NCBI RefSeq assembly: GCF_013760845.1
Contig: NZ_JACDUU010000001.1
Location: 248,001-312,000 of the forward strand
Reading direction: 5' to 3'
DNA from: [Anoxybacillus] calidus
Lineage (GTDB): Bacteria > Bacillota > Bacilli > Bacillales > Anoxybacillaceae
DNA length: 64,000 nucleotides
Part shown: one piece after another, positions 52,851 through 62,598 of the stretch
Layout of the letters: each line of letters opens with the position of its first letter
Position numbering within the stretch: position 1 is the first letter of the stretch
Position numbers and translations under genes: made by a program
Notes under the pieces: model-generated
The model's database searches: none
Seen by the model: only the letters and a program-made list of their open reading frames with translations
Told to the model about the DNA's origin: nothing

Positions 52851-53500
52851 TGTTTACGGGAATTATTGAGGAAGTCGGTACAATCGAACAAATGAGACAA
52901 TCAGGAGAAGCGATTGTTTTAACGATTGGCGCCCGCAAAATTTTAGAGGATGTGAAACTTGGTGACAGCATTGCCGTCAACGGTGTTTGTTTAACGGTCA
53001 CTTCCTTTACCACACAATCCTTTACCGTCGACGTTATGCCGGAAACGGTCAGAGCGACTTCACTAAGGATGCTAAAACGCGGCTCGAAAGTGAATCTTGA
53101 GCGGGCGATGGCGGCAAACGGCCGCTTTGGCGGTCATTTTGTTTCTGGGCATGTTGATGGAGTCGGAGAAATTATTCGCAAAGAGCCGGTTGCCAATGCT
53201 GTCTATTACGAAATTAAAATTCCAAAAGAGTTGCGAAAATATATGATTTTCAAAGGATCGGTTGCTGTTGACGGGACAAGCTTAACGATTTTCGGTTTGA
53301 CGGATGATACGTTTACGATTTCCCTCATTCCGCATACCCGAGCGGAAACGATTTTAGGAGACAAACAAATCGGCGACATTGTGAATATAGAATGTGACGT
53401 TATCGGCAAATACGTTGAGCAGTTTATAAACGGAAAAAAAGATGAGCAACCTAAATCAAACATTACGCTCGAATTTTTAGAAGAGCACGGATATAAATAA
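52850..53500 (+). CDS. ribE: Riboflavin synthase alpha subunit
   Basis: A 216-residue trimeric enzyme with two lumazine-binding repeats (MFTGIIEEVGTIEQ and, in the second half, GHFVSGHVDGVGEI). It dismutates two lumazines to riboflavin. The start ATG at 52850 overlaps the ribD stop (TGATG); an ATG three bases earlier is also possible. ribBA begins 18 bp downstream. Confidence 0.94.
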   Translation: MFTGIIEEVGTIEQMRQSGEAIVLTIGARKILEDVKLGDSIAVNGVCLTVTSFTTQSFTVDVMPETVRATSLRMLKRGSKVNLERAMAANGRFGGHFVSGHVDGVGEIIRKEPVANAVYYEIKIPKELRKYMIFKGSVAVDGTSLTIFGLTDDTFTISLIPHTRAETILGDKQIGDIVNIECDVIGKYVEQFINGKKDEQPKSNITLEFLEEHGYK

Positions 53501-53518
53501 ATCCAAGGGGGGAGCGAC

Positions 53519-54712
53519 ATGTTTAATACAATTGAAGAAGCGATTTATGATTTAATGCAAGGTAAAGTAGTTATCGTTTGTGACGATGAAGATCGTGAAA
53601 ATGAAGGTGATTTTGTCGTGTTAGCGGAAAAAGCGACACCTGAAGTGATTAACTTTATGATTACTCATGGCCGCGGGCTTGTATGTGTACCAATTACGGA
53701 AGAATTAGCAGATAAGTTGGAATTACATCCGATGGTCAATCATAATACGGATCCGCACGGCACCGCGTTTACCGTCAGCATCGACTATAAAACAACAACA
53801 ACGGGTATTAGCGCGTTTGAACGTTCGACGACAATTCAAGCGCTTCTAGACCCGAATACCAAGGCAAGCGATTTTAAGCGTCCTGGTCATGTGTTTCCGC
53901 TTGTTGCTAAAAAAGGTGGAGTGTTGCGCCGTGCTGGACATACGGAAGCAGCCATTGATTTGGCGCGTCTTTGCGGGGCAAAACCAGCGGGGGTCATTTG
54001 CGAAATTATTAAGGAAGACGGAACAATGGCAAGGGTGCCAGATTTGCGGAAAATCGCTGATGAATTTGATTTGAAAATGATTACAATTAAAGATTTAATC
54101 AAATATCGCAATCGAAAAGAAAAATTGGTGAAGCGCGAAGTAGAGATTACATTGCCGACGGAATTTGGCGAGTTTCGCGCCATTGGCTATACAAACTCCA
54201 TAGACAATAAAGAACATGTCGCGCTTGTCAAAGGAGAAGTCATTCCTGATGAGCCTGTTCTTGTTCGTGTTCATTCCGAATGCTTAACAGGCGATGTATT
54301 CGGTTCGTTCCGTTGCGATTGTGGACCGCAGCTTCATGCGGCACTTCGGCAAATCGAAGAGGAGGGTCGTGGCATTCTTTTATATATGCGTCAAGAAGGA
54401 CGCGGTATCGGTTTAATCAACAAATTGCGCGCCTATAAGCTTCAGGAGCAGGGGTATGATACGGTAGAAGCGAATGAAAAACTCGGTTTTCCTCCTGATT
54501 TGCGCGACTATGGCATCGGGGCACAAATTTTAAAAGATTTAGGTGTAACAAAAATGCGCTTGTTGACAAACAATCCGCGTAAGATTGCTGGATTAAAAGG
54601 ATATGATTTAGAAGTGGTTGAGCGTGTACCATTGCAAATGCCAATGAAAAAGGAAAATGAACGATATTTAAAAACAAAATACGAAAAGTTAGGACATCTG
54701 TTACACTTTTAA
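53519..54712 (+). CDS. ribBA: Bifunctional DHBP synthase / GTP cyclohydrolase II
   Basis: A 397-residue fusion. The N-terminal DHBP synthase (1-200) has [12 protein letters not shown] and the [14 protein letters not shown] block. The C-terminal GTP cyclohydrolase II has [19 protein letters not shown] (zinc cysteines), [19 protein letters not shown] and LTNNPRKI. It supplies both precursors of lumazine. Usual length; AAGGGGGGAGC ribosome site. Confidence 0.96.
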   Translation: MFNTIEEAIYDLMQGKVVIVCDDEDRENEGDFVVLAEKATPEVINFMITHGRGLVCVPITEELADKLELHPMVNHNTDPHGTAFTVSIDYKTTTTGISAFERSTTIQALLDPNTKASDFKRPGHVFPLVAKKGGVLRRAGHTEAAIDLARLCGAKPAGVICEIIKEDGTMARVPDLRKIADEFDLKMITIKDLIKYRNRKEKLVKREVEITLPTEFGEFRAIGYTNSIDNKEHVALVKGEVIPDEPVLVRVHSECLTGDVFGSFRCDCGPQLHAALRQIEEEGRGILLYMRQEGRGIGLINKLRAYKLQEQGYDTVEANEKLGFPPDLRDYGIGAQILKDLGVTKMRLLTNNPRKIAGLKGYDLEVVERVPLQMPMKKENERYLKTKYEKLGHLLHF

Positions 54713-54806
54713 GGAAATTGTTGTGGAGATGTAAAAATTTTTGTATTATGAAAACGGTTAACCATCTTGCGTTAGTTGATGGTTCGATAATAGGAGGATG
54801 GATAGA

Positions 54807-55274
54807 ATGATGAAGGTAATAGAAGGAAATTTAGTAGGTACAGGGTTAAAAATTGGCATTGTTGTTTCACGTTTTAACGAATTTATTACCGGTAAATTGT
54901 TATCTGGCGCGATGGATGGTTTAAAGCGTCACGGTGTTGACGAAAATGATATCACAGTGGCTTGGGTGCCAGGGGCATTTGAAATTCCGTTAATCGCGAA
55001 GAAAATGGCGGAATCAGGAAAATTTGATGCAGTCATTACATTAGGAGCTGTTATTAGAGGGGCAACAAGCCATTATGACTATGTTTGCAACGAGGTGGCA
55101 AAAGGTGTATCACACGCTGCTTTATCAACAGGCACACCGGTCATTTTTGGTGTCTTAACGACAGATACAATTGAGCAAGCCATTGAACGAGCGGGCACAA
55201 AAGCCGGCAATAAAGGATGGGAAGCAGCTGTAAGTGCGATTGAAATGGCAAACGTTCTTCGTTCTTTTGCATAA
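54807..55274 (+). CDS. ribH: 6,7-dimethyl-8-ribityllumazine synthase
   Basis: A 155-residue subunit of the icosahedral lumazine synthase. Conserved blocks are [49 protein letters not shown] (catalytic His) and [25 protein letters not shown] start at the first of two ATGs following AGGAGG (54807); the second gives 154 residues. A small hairpin (AACCATC / GATGGTT) lies in the 94-bp gap after ribBA and may tune translation. Confidence 0.95.
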   Translation: MMKVIEGNLVGTGLKIGIVVSRFNEFITGKLLSGAMDGLKRHGVDENDITVAWVPGAFEIPLIAKKMAESGKFDAVITLGAVIRGATSHYDYVCNEVAKGVSHAALSTGTPVIFGVLTTDTIEQAIERAGTKAGNKGWEAAVSAIEMANVLRSFA

Positions 55275-55917
<643 letters not shown>

Positions 55918-55918
55918 T

Positions 55919-56005
55919 AAGAGACTGACTTTGGTAAAGTGTCAGACCTCGCAGCCACCATATGTGGAATGTTTGTGAGGTCTGACACTTGTTGGTCAGC
56001 CTCTT
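55919..56005. repeat. Dispersed palindromic repeat, copy 6 (87 bp)
   Basis: Outer arms AAGAGACTGAC / GTCAGCCTCTT, inner arms AAGTGTCAGACCTC / GAGGTCTGACACTT (14 bp, perfect) and a small central hairpin CCACCATATGTGG. It separates convergent ribT and ypuF, and its right arm encodes the last residues and stop codon of ypuF. Confidence 0.8.
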
Positions 56006-56523
56006 TCTTTTTTTTCTCTAAGCCTTTTTTGTCTCTCGCGTTCTTCTATTACATCTGTACGGTCGCGCAGTTTATGTTTATGAAGAAGATATTCGTTGGA
56101 AAGGTCGCTTTCTTTCCCCCACTGCAACTGAAGCTGTTTACAAAGGTTTTGACACATTTCGAACAATGTTGCATCCTTAATAGGTAAATTCATGCTTTTA
56201 TACGGAAGCCGATGTTCAATATCACTTATTCGCTTTTTGAGTTGCTGTATCAATTTGGGAACATCTAATCCTAATTTTTCTACTGCTTCTTGTTCTTTAT
56301 GAGCTAACAAAAGCGCTTTTCGCATCATGCGCTCTGCACCTTTCCAATTTTGGCGACGGTGATGATAAAGAGCAACAGCAATTTGAATCAAAGCGACCCA
56401 AACTTGCTGCCTATCTTCGGGTGTCTTTTTTTTCCAATATTCTTCCAATATTTCATGGCATTCAAAATAATCACGATCCGTATGAAAATGAAGAAGAAAG
56501 TCAATATATGCTTTTGGATACAT
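55996..56523 (-). CDS. ypuF: YpuF, DUF309 protein
   Basis: A 175-residue helical protein starting MYPKAYIDFLLHFHTDRDYFECHEILEEYWK. The ECHEILEEYW motif with nearby His (ALYHHRRQNWKGA) defines DUF309, possibly metal-binding; function unknown. The charged C-terminus (EERERQKRLREKKERG) extends into the repeat. ATG at 56523 after TTAGGAGAG. Divergent from scpA, as in B. subtilis. Confidence 0.85.
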   Translation of the reverse strand: MYPKAYIDFLLHFHTDRDYFECHEILEEYWKKKTPEDRQQVWVALIQIAVALYHHRRQNWKGAERMMRKALLLAHKEQEAVEKLGLDVPKLIQQLKKRISDIEHRLPYKSMNLPIKDATLFEMCQNLCKQLQLQWGKESDLSNEYLLHKHKLRDRTDVIEERERQKRLREKKERG

Positions 56524-56652
56524 GGGCTGTTCTCTCCTAACGACAATCATTTGTATTGGTATTGTATCATAAAATCATGAAAAATTTTGTTGGACAACGA
56601 TTTAATATCATCTATACTTAACGGTAGTGTATTTGGAATTGGTGGGATGAAC

Positions 56653-57417
56653 GTGCAGTACAGCGTAAAAATTGATGCATTTGAAGGACCGCTTGATTTA
56701 TTATTGCATCTCATTAACCGCTATGAAATTGATATTTACGATATTCCTGTAGCGGAAATTACCGAGCAATATATGGCCTATATCCATACGATGCAAGAGT
56801 TGGAGTTGGACATTGCAAGCGAATATTTAGTGATGGCAGCTACGCTTTTAGCGATTAAAAGTAAGATGCTGCTTCCTAAACATGAAGAAGAATCGCTTGA
56901 CGATGAGATAGAACCATTTGTAGAAGACCCGCGTGAAGAATTGATGCAGCGCTTGCTGGAATATAAAAAATATAAAGAAGCGGCACGGGAGTTGAAAAAA
57001 CGTGAAGAGGAGCGGTCGCTTTTATTTACAAAACCGCCGAGCGATTTAAGCGTCTATGCTTCTGAAATCAACGCTCAAAATCGTCCGCTCGATGTAAATA
57101 TATACGATATGCTTGGCGCTTTATCAAAGCTATTGCGCCGCAAAAAGCTGCAAAAACCGCTGCATACAAAAATTACAAAACAAGAGATTTCGATTGAAAA
57201 ACGAATGGATGAGATTTTAAGCGAATTAAAAAAAGAGAAAAGGCGAAAAAAATTCAATGAGCTTTTTCCTTATTATGATCGCGGACATATTGTTGTGACG
57301 TTTTTAGCGATTCTTGAGTTAATGAAAAAAAATCTCATTATGATTGAGCAGGAAAGAAACTTTGCCGATATTTTCATCTCTAGCAACGAAGGAGTGAAAA
57401 CGGATGGAGATGAATGA
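56653..57417 (+). CDS. scpA: Segregation and condensation protein A
   Basis: A 254-residue kleisin. The N-terminal helix-rich part [38 protein letters not shown] binds the SMC neck; the C-terminal winged helix ([19 protein letters not shown]) binds the SMC cap. It works with ScpB and Smc in chromosome organisation. The GTG at 56653 (MQYSVKI) fits the family start; it follows GGTGGGATGAAC. Overlaps scpB by 14 bases. Confidence 0.93.
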   Translation: MQYSVKIDAFEGPLDLLLHLINRYEIDIYDIPVAEITEQYMAYIHTMQELELDIASEYLVMAATLLAIKSKMLLPKHEEESLDDEIEPFVEDPREELMQRLLEYKKYKEAARELKKREEERSLLFTKPPSDLSVYASEINAQNRPLDVNIYDMLGALSKLLRRKKLQKPLHTKITKQEISIEKRMDEILSELKKEKRRKKFNELFPYYDRGHIVVTFLAILELMKKNLIMIEQERNFADIFISSNEGVKTDGDE

Positions 57418-57994
57418 TTATAAAGCGATCGTTGAAGGGTTGTTATTTGCTGCCGGAGATGAGGGGCTTTCGCTTCAGCAAATTGCTTTAGTGCTCGAGA
57501 TAAGCGAGGAACAGACGCTTCAAATTATTGAAGAGTTAAAGAAAGATTGTCAGCAAGTGTGCCGAGGCATTGAAGTGAACGAGATGGCAGGGACATTTCA
57601 ACTGACAACGAAAAAAGAACATGCCCCTTATTTAAAGAAGCTAGTAGAGTCGCCTGGTTCATCTTCTTTGTCGCAGGCAGCCTTAGAGACGCTGGCTATT
57701 ATTGCATACCGCCAGCCGATTACAAGGGCAGAAATTGAGGAAATTCGTGGCGTGAAAAGCGATAAACCGCTACAAACATTAATTGCCAAAGCGCTTATCA
57801 AGGAAGTGGGCAGAGCAGAAGGAACAGGCCGTCCGATTCTTTATGGCACAACGAAAGAGTTTCTTGATTACTTCGGGTTAAAGACAATTGAAGAGTTGCC
57901 GCCGCTTCCAGAAATGAGTGATGAACAAGAGGTTGAGAGAGAAGCGGACTTGTTCTTTGAAAAGTTTGAAGAAAATTTCGGTGAATTAAAATAA
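57404..57994 (+). CDS. scpB: Segregation and condensation protein B
   Basis: A 196-residue protein with two winged-helix domains. Conserved blocks are [46 protein letters not shown] and [20 protein letters not shown], with an acidic C-terminus. It dimerises and binds ScpA in the SMC complex. The start lies inside scpA, 12 bases after GGAG. Confidence 0.93.
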   Translation: MEMNDYKAIVEGLLFAAGDEGLSLQQIALVLEISEEQTLQIIEELKKDCQQVCRGIEVNEMAGTFQLTTKKEHAPYLKKLVESPGSSSLSQAALETLAIIAYRQPITRAEIEEIRGVKSDKPLQTLIAKALIKEVGRAEGTGRPILYGTTKEFLDYFGLKTIEELPPLPEMSDEQEVEREADLFFEKFEENFGELK

Positions 57995-58073
57995 TTTTCA
58001 CATTATTCACTATATATGTGTTAAGATAAAAGTAAACTTTTCTAAATGTTGTCACGGTCTAAGGGGTGTTGAT

Positions 58074-58493
58074 ATGCTAATTCGGCAATGTAAAGGTTAT
58101 GAGCTGGAGAAAGAGCAACCGAATACATCCGAAGATTTTTTCAACCGATCTGAAGTAACTTTTGTTGAAGACGGAATCGAAAAGACATTACATGTGTTAT
58201 ATGTGCGTTATTTTGAACAACTGTTCCCATCGTTTACTCCATACGAAAAAGACCCGATTTTTACGGTTGGTCAGCGTGAAGTATGCTTTAAAGATATCGT
58301 TGCTTTAGTTTGTTTATTAAAAAACCCAAGCTTTCGCCATCGTAAACGCATATATATTAACTCAGAGAAAGAGTTTCAGCGCTATTTTGAGTATGTTGAA
58401 TTTGACAAGCTGCCAGAAATTTTTTCTGCCATCGAAACAAAAAGTGGCTATGAATTAAAATCACCGCTTTTATTTATCAAACAGCCATCTTAA
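58074..58493 (+). CDS. Conserved hypothetical protein
   Basis: A 139-residue soluble protein of unknown family, beginning MLIRQCKGYELEKEQPNT. It is rich in aromatic residues (VLYVRYFEQLFPSFTPYEKD, FQRYFEYVEFDKLPEIFSAI). No signal, membrane helix or catalytic motif. AAGGGGTGTTGAT serves as ribosome site. It lies between scpB and ypuI; I do not recall an equivalent there in B. subtilis. Spacing to ypuI (21 bp) suggests co-transcription. Confidence 0.65.
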   Translation: MLIRQCKGYELEKEQPNTSEDFFNRSEVTFVEDGIEKTLHVLYVRYFEQLFPSFTPYEKDPIFTVGQREVCFKDIVALVCLLKNPSFRHRKRIYINSEKEFQRYFEYVEFDKLPEIFSAIETKSGYELKSPLLFIKQPS

Positions 58494-58514
58494 TCGGGCA
58501 TAGGGGGTTCTTGT

Positions 58515-59006
58515 ATGGGAAATACAATCGTGTTAAATCAAATGAAACAAGTGGAAACATTTTTAAAGAAAACGGTTGAGGCGATTTCCGATTATTTAAA
58601 CAACACAACGATTACAAGCTTGTTAAATGAACAAGTGGATGGCGATAAAGACTACTATGAATTGCTTCTTTCCGATTTGCGCCGTCTTGTTGTATATTGT
58701 GAAGAAGGATTAGAAGCGTGCCACGTTGTCCTTCATGATGAGCCGTTCCGTAAAGCGGCTGCGGAAAAAACGTTGTATCGTATTTATCATTCGTGCATAG
58801 AGGAGTTTTTTGCGCCAAAAGGTGAGGGATGGTACGAAGACAGCCGTTCGGCCTATACGGGACGCAACTCCATTAAATTCCGGCAAACGCCTCCGCCTTC
58901 GCTCAAAAACTTGATTGCATCGCTTGAAAGCGGCTTTCAAACAATTCGCGAAGAATTAGAGTTTTATGAAACAGATTACCGAACAAAGATGATTCAGTCA
59001 AAATAA
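58515..59006 (+). CDS. ypuI: YpuI, DUF3907 protein
   Basis: A 163-residue protein (QMKQVETFLKKTVEAISDYLNN; LLSDLRRLVVYCEEGLEAC; YRIYHSCIEEFFAPKGEGWYEDSRSAYTGRNSIKFR). Sequence and location between scpB and dacB match B. subtilis ypuI, function unknown. The conserved EGWYEDSRSAYTGRNSI stretch may bind nucleic acid, which is speculative. AGGGGGTTCTTGT precedes the ATG; a hairpin follows. Confidence 0.8.
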   Translation: MGNTIVLNQMKQVETFLKKTVEAISDYLNNTTITSLLNEQVDGDKDYYELLLSDLRRLVVYCEEGLEACHVVLHDEPFRKAAAEKTLYRIYHSCIEEFFAPKGEGWYEDSRSAYTGRNSIKFRQTPPPSLKNLIASLESGFQTIREELEFYETDYRTKMIQSK

Positions 59007-59016
59007 AGTGATGATG

Positions 59017-59047
59017 GAAGACCGATTCATGTGATGAATGGGTCTTC
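59017..59047 (+). terminator. Hairpin after ypuI
   Basis: Arms GAAGACC(G)ATTCAT / ATGAAT(G)GGTCTTC with a 3-nt loop; one G-G mismatch. The T tract is weak. Confidence 0.6.
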
Positions 59048-59078
59048 AACTATTTTTGAAGAAAAATTGGGTGATCTT

Positions 59079-59425
59079 ATGTTCCATAGTATGGGACTTT
59101 ATAAAAGGGCTTTTGATTCGATAAAGAAAGGCAAAAAATATACGAAGTAAGACTTAACGACGAAAAAAGAAGAAAAGTTCGAGTGGGTGACGTTATTGAA
59201 TTTACAAAGGTTCCAGAAATGGATGAAAAAATCAAAGTGAAAGTACTGGAATTAAGACGTTACCCTACGTTTGAAGAAATGTATAAAGATATCCCATTTT
59301 CACTTTTCGATTGTGAGGGATGGACATTAGAAGAAATGATCAATAGTACATACGAAATATACAGCAAAGAGCAAGAACAGCGTTGGGGTGTACTCGCAAT
59401 AAAGATTCAATTAATTGAATCGTAA
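59079..59425 (+). pseudogene. ASCH-domain protein with a single-base frameshift
   Basis: The frame from 59079 reads MFHSMGLYKRAFDSIKKGKK and stops soon after; the other frame continues as IYEVRLNDEKRRKVRVGDVI and then EFTKVPEMDEKIKVKVLELR... to 59425. Together they make a complete ASCH domain of about 115 residues, a fold that binds RNA or modified nucleosides. The break is at a run of six A (59133-59138); a seventh A would restore the frame. It is either a recent pseudogene, a sequencing error, or slippage. Downstream ORF alone (80 residues from 59183) would lack the first strand. Confidence 0.72.
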
Positions 59426-59643
59426 TAAGCTGGCTTTTTCTTTTGGCTCTATTAAATTTCAATGTTGATTTTTATTAAACTAACGAAGCAGCTTCGTTCA
59501 ATAAGCTGAGGTTGTTGGTTATTGATTTCAAAGGAATTATTTAGTCCTTGTTGAATTTCATGATTGGAGATTAATGATAGGAGTGAGTTGGAATGAACAA
59601 GAATCCGATAAGATAAAAATTAATAAATAATTTGGAGGTATTT
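59426..59643. other. AT-rich spacer before the creatininase gene
   Basis: Contains a hairpin AACGAAG-CA-GCTTCGTT (near 59482-59499) of the kind scattered in Bacillaceae and no gene. A TTGGAGGTATTT ribosome site ends it. Confidence 0.4.
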
Positions 59644-60402
59644 ATGCTTAGTTATAAAAATTCTACAAAAGAATTATTAGAAAGTGGCACGGATACAGTT
59701 ATTTTATCTGTTGGAGCTACGGAACAATTCGGTCCATATTTACCAATGCATTTGGATACTTTAATTGCAGAATTATATGCTGAAGCTTATGGGAAAGAGT
59801 TAAATGCTTATGTATTACCTACTCTTCCTTTTAATACATCTGAAGAACACGCTAACTGTAAAGGAACGGTTACTGTAAGTCCTAATGTATTAACTAATAT
59901 GTTAGAAGAGATTATAGTTAATTTAAATAGGCAGGGCTTTAAAAAATTTGTTCTTTGCTGTGGTCACGGTGGTTCCTACTGGGAAGCAGCGTTTATCAAG
60001 CATATCAACTATAAGTATCAAGATTTGATTGTTATAACCCCTCATCATAACGGTCGTACTCCTTGGGAAGAAGCTATTAAAGCAGCTGGATTAGAAGGAC
60101 TTAACGAAATGCACGGTGGTTTATTATCAGTATGTACCGCAATGTGGCTATGTCCTGAACTTGTAAAACTAAAATCTATGGGTTCGGATGTTCCAGCGGA
60201 AAATCGAATATACGCTGATTATATCTTCTGGGATAAACTGACGAAGGATGGATGTTGGGGAAAATTTGATGAAAATAGTTTTACTCCTGAAGAACTTGCA
60301 GAAAAAGGTAAGAAATTCTGGACAACATTTATTTCAAAAAAATGTGAAGGTTTAAAATCAGTATTGGAAGAAGCCTATCGCAAAAAGACTAGCCAAAGTT
60401 AA
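59644..60402 (+). CDS. Creatininase-family amidohydrolase
   Basis: A 252-residue metal-dependent hydrolase. Family motifs: VGATEQFGPYLPMHLDTLIA (Glu, His, Asp metal ligands), LPFNTSEEHANCKGTVTV, LCCGHGGSYWEA, and LNEMHGGLLSV (His-Gly-Gly). Members cleave creatinine, mycofactocin or pyrrolopyrimidine-type ring amides; here the substrate is unknown. Base composition is clearly more AT-rich than in the flanking genes, and it stands alone beside a damaged ASCH gene, so it probably arrived by transfer. Strong ribosome site; terminator downstream. Confidence 0.82.
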   Translation: MLSYKNSTKELLESGTDTVILSVGATEQFGPYLPMHLDTLIAELYAEAYGKELNAYVLPTLPFNTSEEHANCKGTVTVSPNVLTNMLEEIIVNLNRQGFKKFVLCCGHGGSYWEAAFIKHINYKYQDLIVITPHHNGRTPWEEAIKAAGLEGLNEMHGGLLSVCTAMWLCPELVKLKSMGSDVPAENRIYADYIFWDKLTKDGCWGKFDENSFTPEELAEKGKKFWTTFISKKCEGLKSVLEEAYRKKTSQS

Positions 60403-60486
60403 TTAAAAAATCTCTTCCCTGTTAGATTGTATTAATTCAATCTTAATGAACGAGCGGGTGCGAGAGTTGAACAGAACAAGCACAAA

Positions 60487-60521
60487 AAAGCTACCTTATC
60501 ATCATAAGGTGGCTTTTCATT
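60487..60521 (+). terminator. Terminator after the creatininase-like gene
   Basis: Stem AAGCTACCTTAT / ATAAGGTGGCTT (one mismatch) with 4-nt loop and TTTT. Confidence 0.75.
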
Positions 60522-60588
60522 TGGTCGAAAATCAACAATTAACAATAACAAAGCTTTTCTTTTATAAGATGAGCGTAAAGCCAAAAAG

Positions 60589-61398
60589 TTATTCCGTCCG
60601 CGGTTTTGTTGGGTCGCATGGAGGACGGCTGACCTGCTGGGTTGACCCGGCAAGCTTCTGCAAGTAGTAGCATTCTTCTCTTGCCATATGATCTGCCATC
60701 AATGGCGTAAATGTCCCTAAAACTTCCTTTGTTAGCCGCAATTCCTCAAGCTCTTTAAGAAAGTTTTTAAATAAAAGCATTTCCAGTTCAATTTCCTTGT
60801 GAAAGCGTGATAACGCAGGAAAAGAATATAAGTTTGTTCGCAAGTACCCCGCCATTTCTACCGCTTTTAAATAAAAATCCTCCCAATCCTTAACAAACTC
60901 GTAGCTTTTTTCTTTTAACTTTGTTTCTGCTCTGTCAAGTTCATCGTTAATTGCACCAGCGTGTCCTGCGGCATCTAGTAGCCATAGTAAATCGTGGTGA
61001 AGCGGATGAACAGTTGGAGCGTTTTTTCCTTCTACAAGGTAGCTGGCGATTCGTAGCCATTCATCTAATTCATTAACCATGTGGTTCATAAATGTCGGAG
61101 GAAGCGACGAGGAAATTTTCACCGTAAGATGTCGTTTTAGCAAATGAAGTTTAAAAGTGCGGAATTGTTCCCCAGCCTCTTTCGCGCGTCTTAATAGCAA
61201 CAACAAATCGTTTTTGGATAACGAGAGACGCGCCTTTTGCAGAAGTTCATCGAATAATAAGATAAAATTCTTTGCTTTTTCAATTTCAGCAGTCTCTTGT
61301 GCTGACAGTGAATCGTGGATGAAACGTGCATGATCCCCGAGAATTTGCATCCAAAAGCGAAGCTCGAATAACGCTTCATGTTCAAAAGTTTGCGTCAT
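60589..61398 (-). CDS. DUF2935 protein
   Basis: A 269-residue protein made of two similar four-helix bundles. Each half has the pattern of Glu/His metal ligands: FEHEALFELRFWMQILGDHARFIHDSL and VHPLHHDLLWLLDAAGHAGAINDEL, with MADHMAREECYYL near the end. DUF2935 is ferritin-like in character, and metal binding is likely but function unknown. GAGGTGATAAAAAA precedes the ATG. Divergent from sodF, a metal-dependent stress enzyme. Confidence 0.83.
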   Translation of the reverse strand: MTQTFEHEALFELRFWMQILGDHARFIHDSLSAQETAEIEKAKNFILLFDELLQKARLSLSKNDLLLLLRRAKEAGEQFRTFKLHLLKRHLTVKISSSLPPTFMNHMVNELDEWLRIASYLVEGKNAPTVHPLHHDLLWLLDAAGHAGAINDELDRAETKLKEKSYEFVKDWEDFYLKAVEMAGYLRTNLYSFPALSRFHKEIELEMLLFKNFLKELEELRLTKEVLGTFTPLMADHMAREECYYLQKLAGSTQQVSRPPCDPTKPRTE

Positions 61399-61509
61399 TT
61401 TTTTATCACCTCTTTTCCATATTTATGAAAAGGGCAGCTCTGTCATGAATATGAAACTTTTTCCATTCATACGCATACGATATGACGATGAAATTCGAGG
61501 AGGATATGC

Positions 61510-62379
61510 ATGGAACAACAACGTCATTTTCAGCAGTATGTAGAAGAAGTGTTGGCTTGGAGCGAACAGATAAAGAAAGCCTTGAACCGAGAACATAGGG
61601 AGACACTGTACAATGAGTTAGAAAATTTAACAAATCAGCTTAACAATTATGAAGGGGAGTGGACGGAATCACTTATTTATAGCATTCAAGAAACGGTCGA
61701 TGCATTGTATAAACAAGCAGAACAGCTTAGCGCAGTAAGGCAAGAAGGACAACAGGTACCAATCGGTGGTCATGTGCTTCCACCACTTCCGTATGCATAT
61801 GAAGCTTTAGAACCGTATATCTCTCGCGAGATCATGAGACTGCATTATACGAAACATCATCAAAGCTATGTCGACGGATTAAATAAGGCAGAAAAAATGA
61901 TGCAAAAAGCGCGGGAAACAGAGAATTATGACTTGCTCAAACATTGGGAACGCGAAGCAGCGTTTCATGGCTCTGGACACTATTTGCATACGATTTTTTG
62001 GAACAATATGTCACCAAATGGCGGGGGCAAGCCGAAAGGGGAGCTGCTCCAACAAATCAATAAAGATTTCGGTAGTTTTGAGAAGTTTAAAAAGCATTTT
62101 ACAGAAGCAGCAGACAAGGCGGAAGGTGTCGGCTGGGCATTGCTTGTATGGTCACCGCGTTCACACCGGCTTGAAATTCTGCAGACAGAAAAGCATCAGC
62201 TTATGACGCAGTGGGATACGATTCCGTTATTAGTGTTAGATGTTTGGGAGCATGCCTACTACTTACAATACAAAAATGAGCGCGCTGCTTATATCAAGAA
62301 TTGGTGGAACGTTGTAAATTGGCAGTATGTAGAGCAACGATTTAAGGAAGCAAGCAAACTGCGCTGGCAGCCGTTTTAA
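61510..62379 (+). CDS. sodF: Iron/manganese superoxide dismutase with N-terminal extension (SodF-like)
   Basis: A 289-residue protein. The first ~85 residues form a coiled-coil-like extension absent from SodA. The rest is a complete Fe/Mn SOD: HYTKHHQSYVDGLN, HGSGHYLHTIFWNNMSPNGG, GVGWALLVW and DVWEHAYYLQY give the metal ligands (His, His, Asp, His). It detoxifies superoxide in the cytoplasm. B. subtilis has a similarly extended SodF (281 residues). GAGGAGGATATGC precedes the ATG. Confidence 0.87.
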   Translation: MEQQRHFQQYVEEVLAWSEQIKKALNREHRETLYNELENLTNQLNNYEGEWTESLIYSIQETVDALYKQAEQLSAVRQEGQQVPIGGHVLPPLPYAYEALEPYISREIMRLHYTKHHQSYVDGLNKAEKMMQKARETENYDLLKHWEREAAFHGSGHYLHTIFWNNMSPNGGGKPKGELLQQINKDFGSFEKFKKHFTEAADKAEGVGWALLVWSPRSHRLEILQTEKHQLMTQWDTIPLLVLDVWEHAYYLQYKNERAAYIKNWWNVVNWQYVEQRFKEASKLRWQPF

Positions 62380-62385
62380 CTTTCA

Positions 62386-62420
62386 TCGAGGCTAGCTCAA
62401 AAGTATAAGAGCGAGCCTCT
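62386..62420 (+). terminator. Terminator after sodF
   Basis: Stem GAGGCT(A)GCTC / GAGC(G)AGCCTC with TTTT; arm sequence again resembles the GAGGCT repeat family. Confidence 0.78.
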
Positions 62421-62542
62421 TTTCGCATTATCCTAAACGAGTATTTACATAAGTGGTATTCAGTATGAGAGGACATGAATTCTGAACATCCTCTATAGGG
62501 TTTAGATCTCTACATTTCTTTGTAACTTGTACATTTCTAATC

Positions 62543-62568
62543 ATATCAATGTTGTTTTCGCATAAACT
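62543..62568 (+). promoter_or_regulatory. Sigma-E type promoter of dacB
   Basis: ATA (62543-62545), 15-bp spacer, CATAAACT (62561-62568). Same geometry as the spoIIM site. dacB-spmA-spmB is a sigma-E operon in B. subtilis. Confidence 0.5.
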
Positions 62569-62598
62569 TGTACAAAACGGCAAAAGGGATGGGATTAC

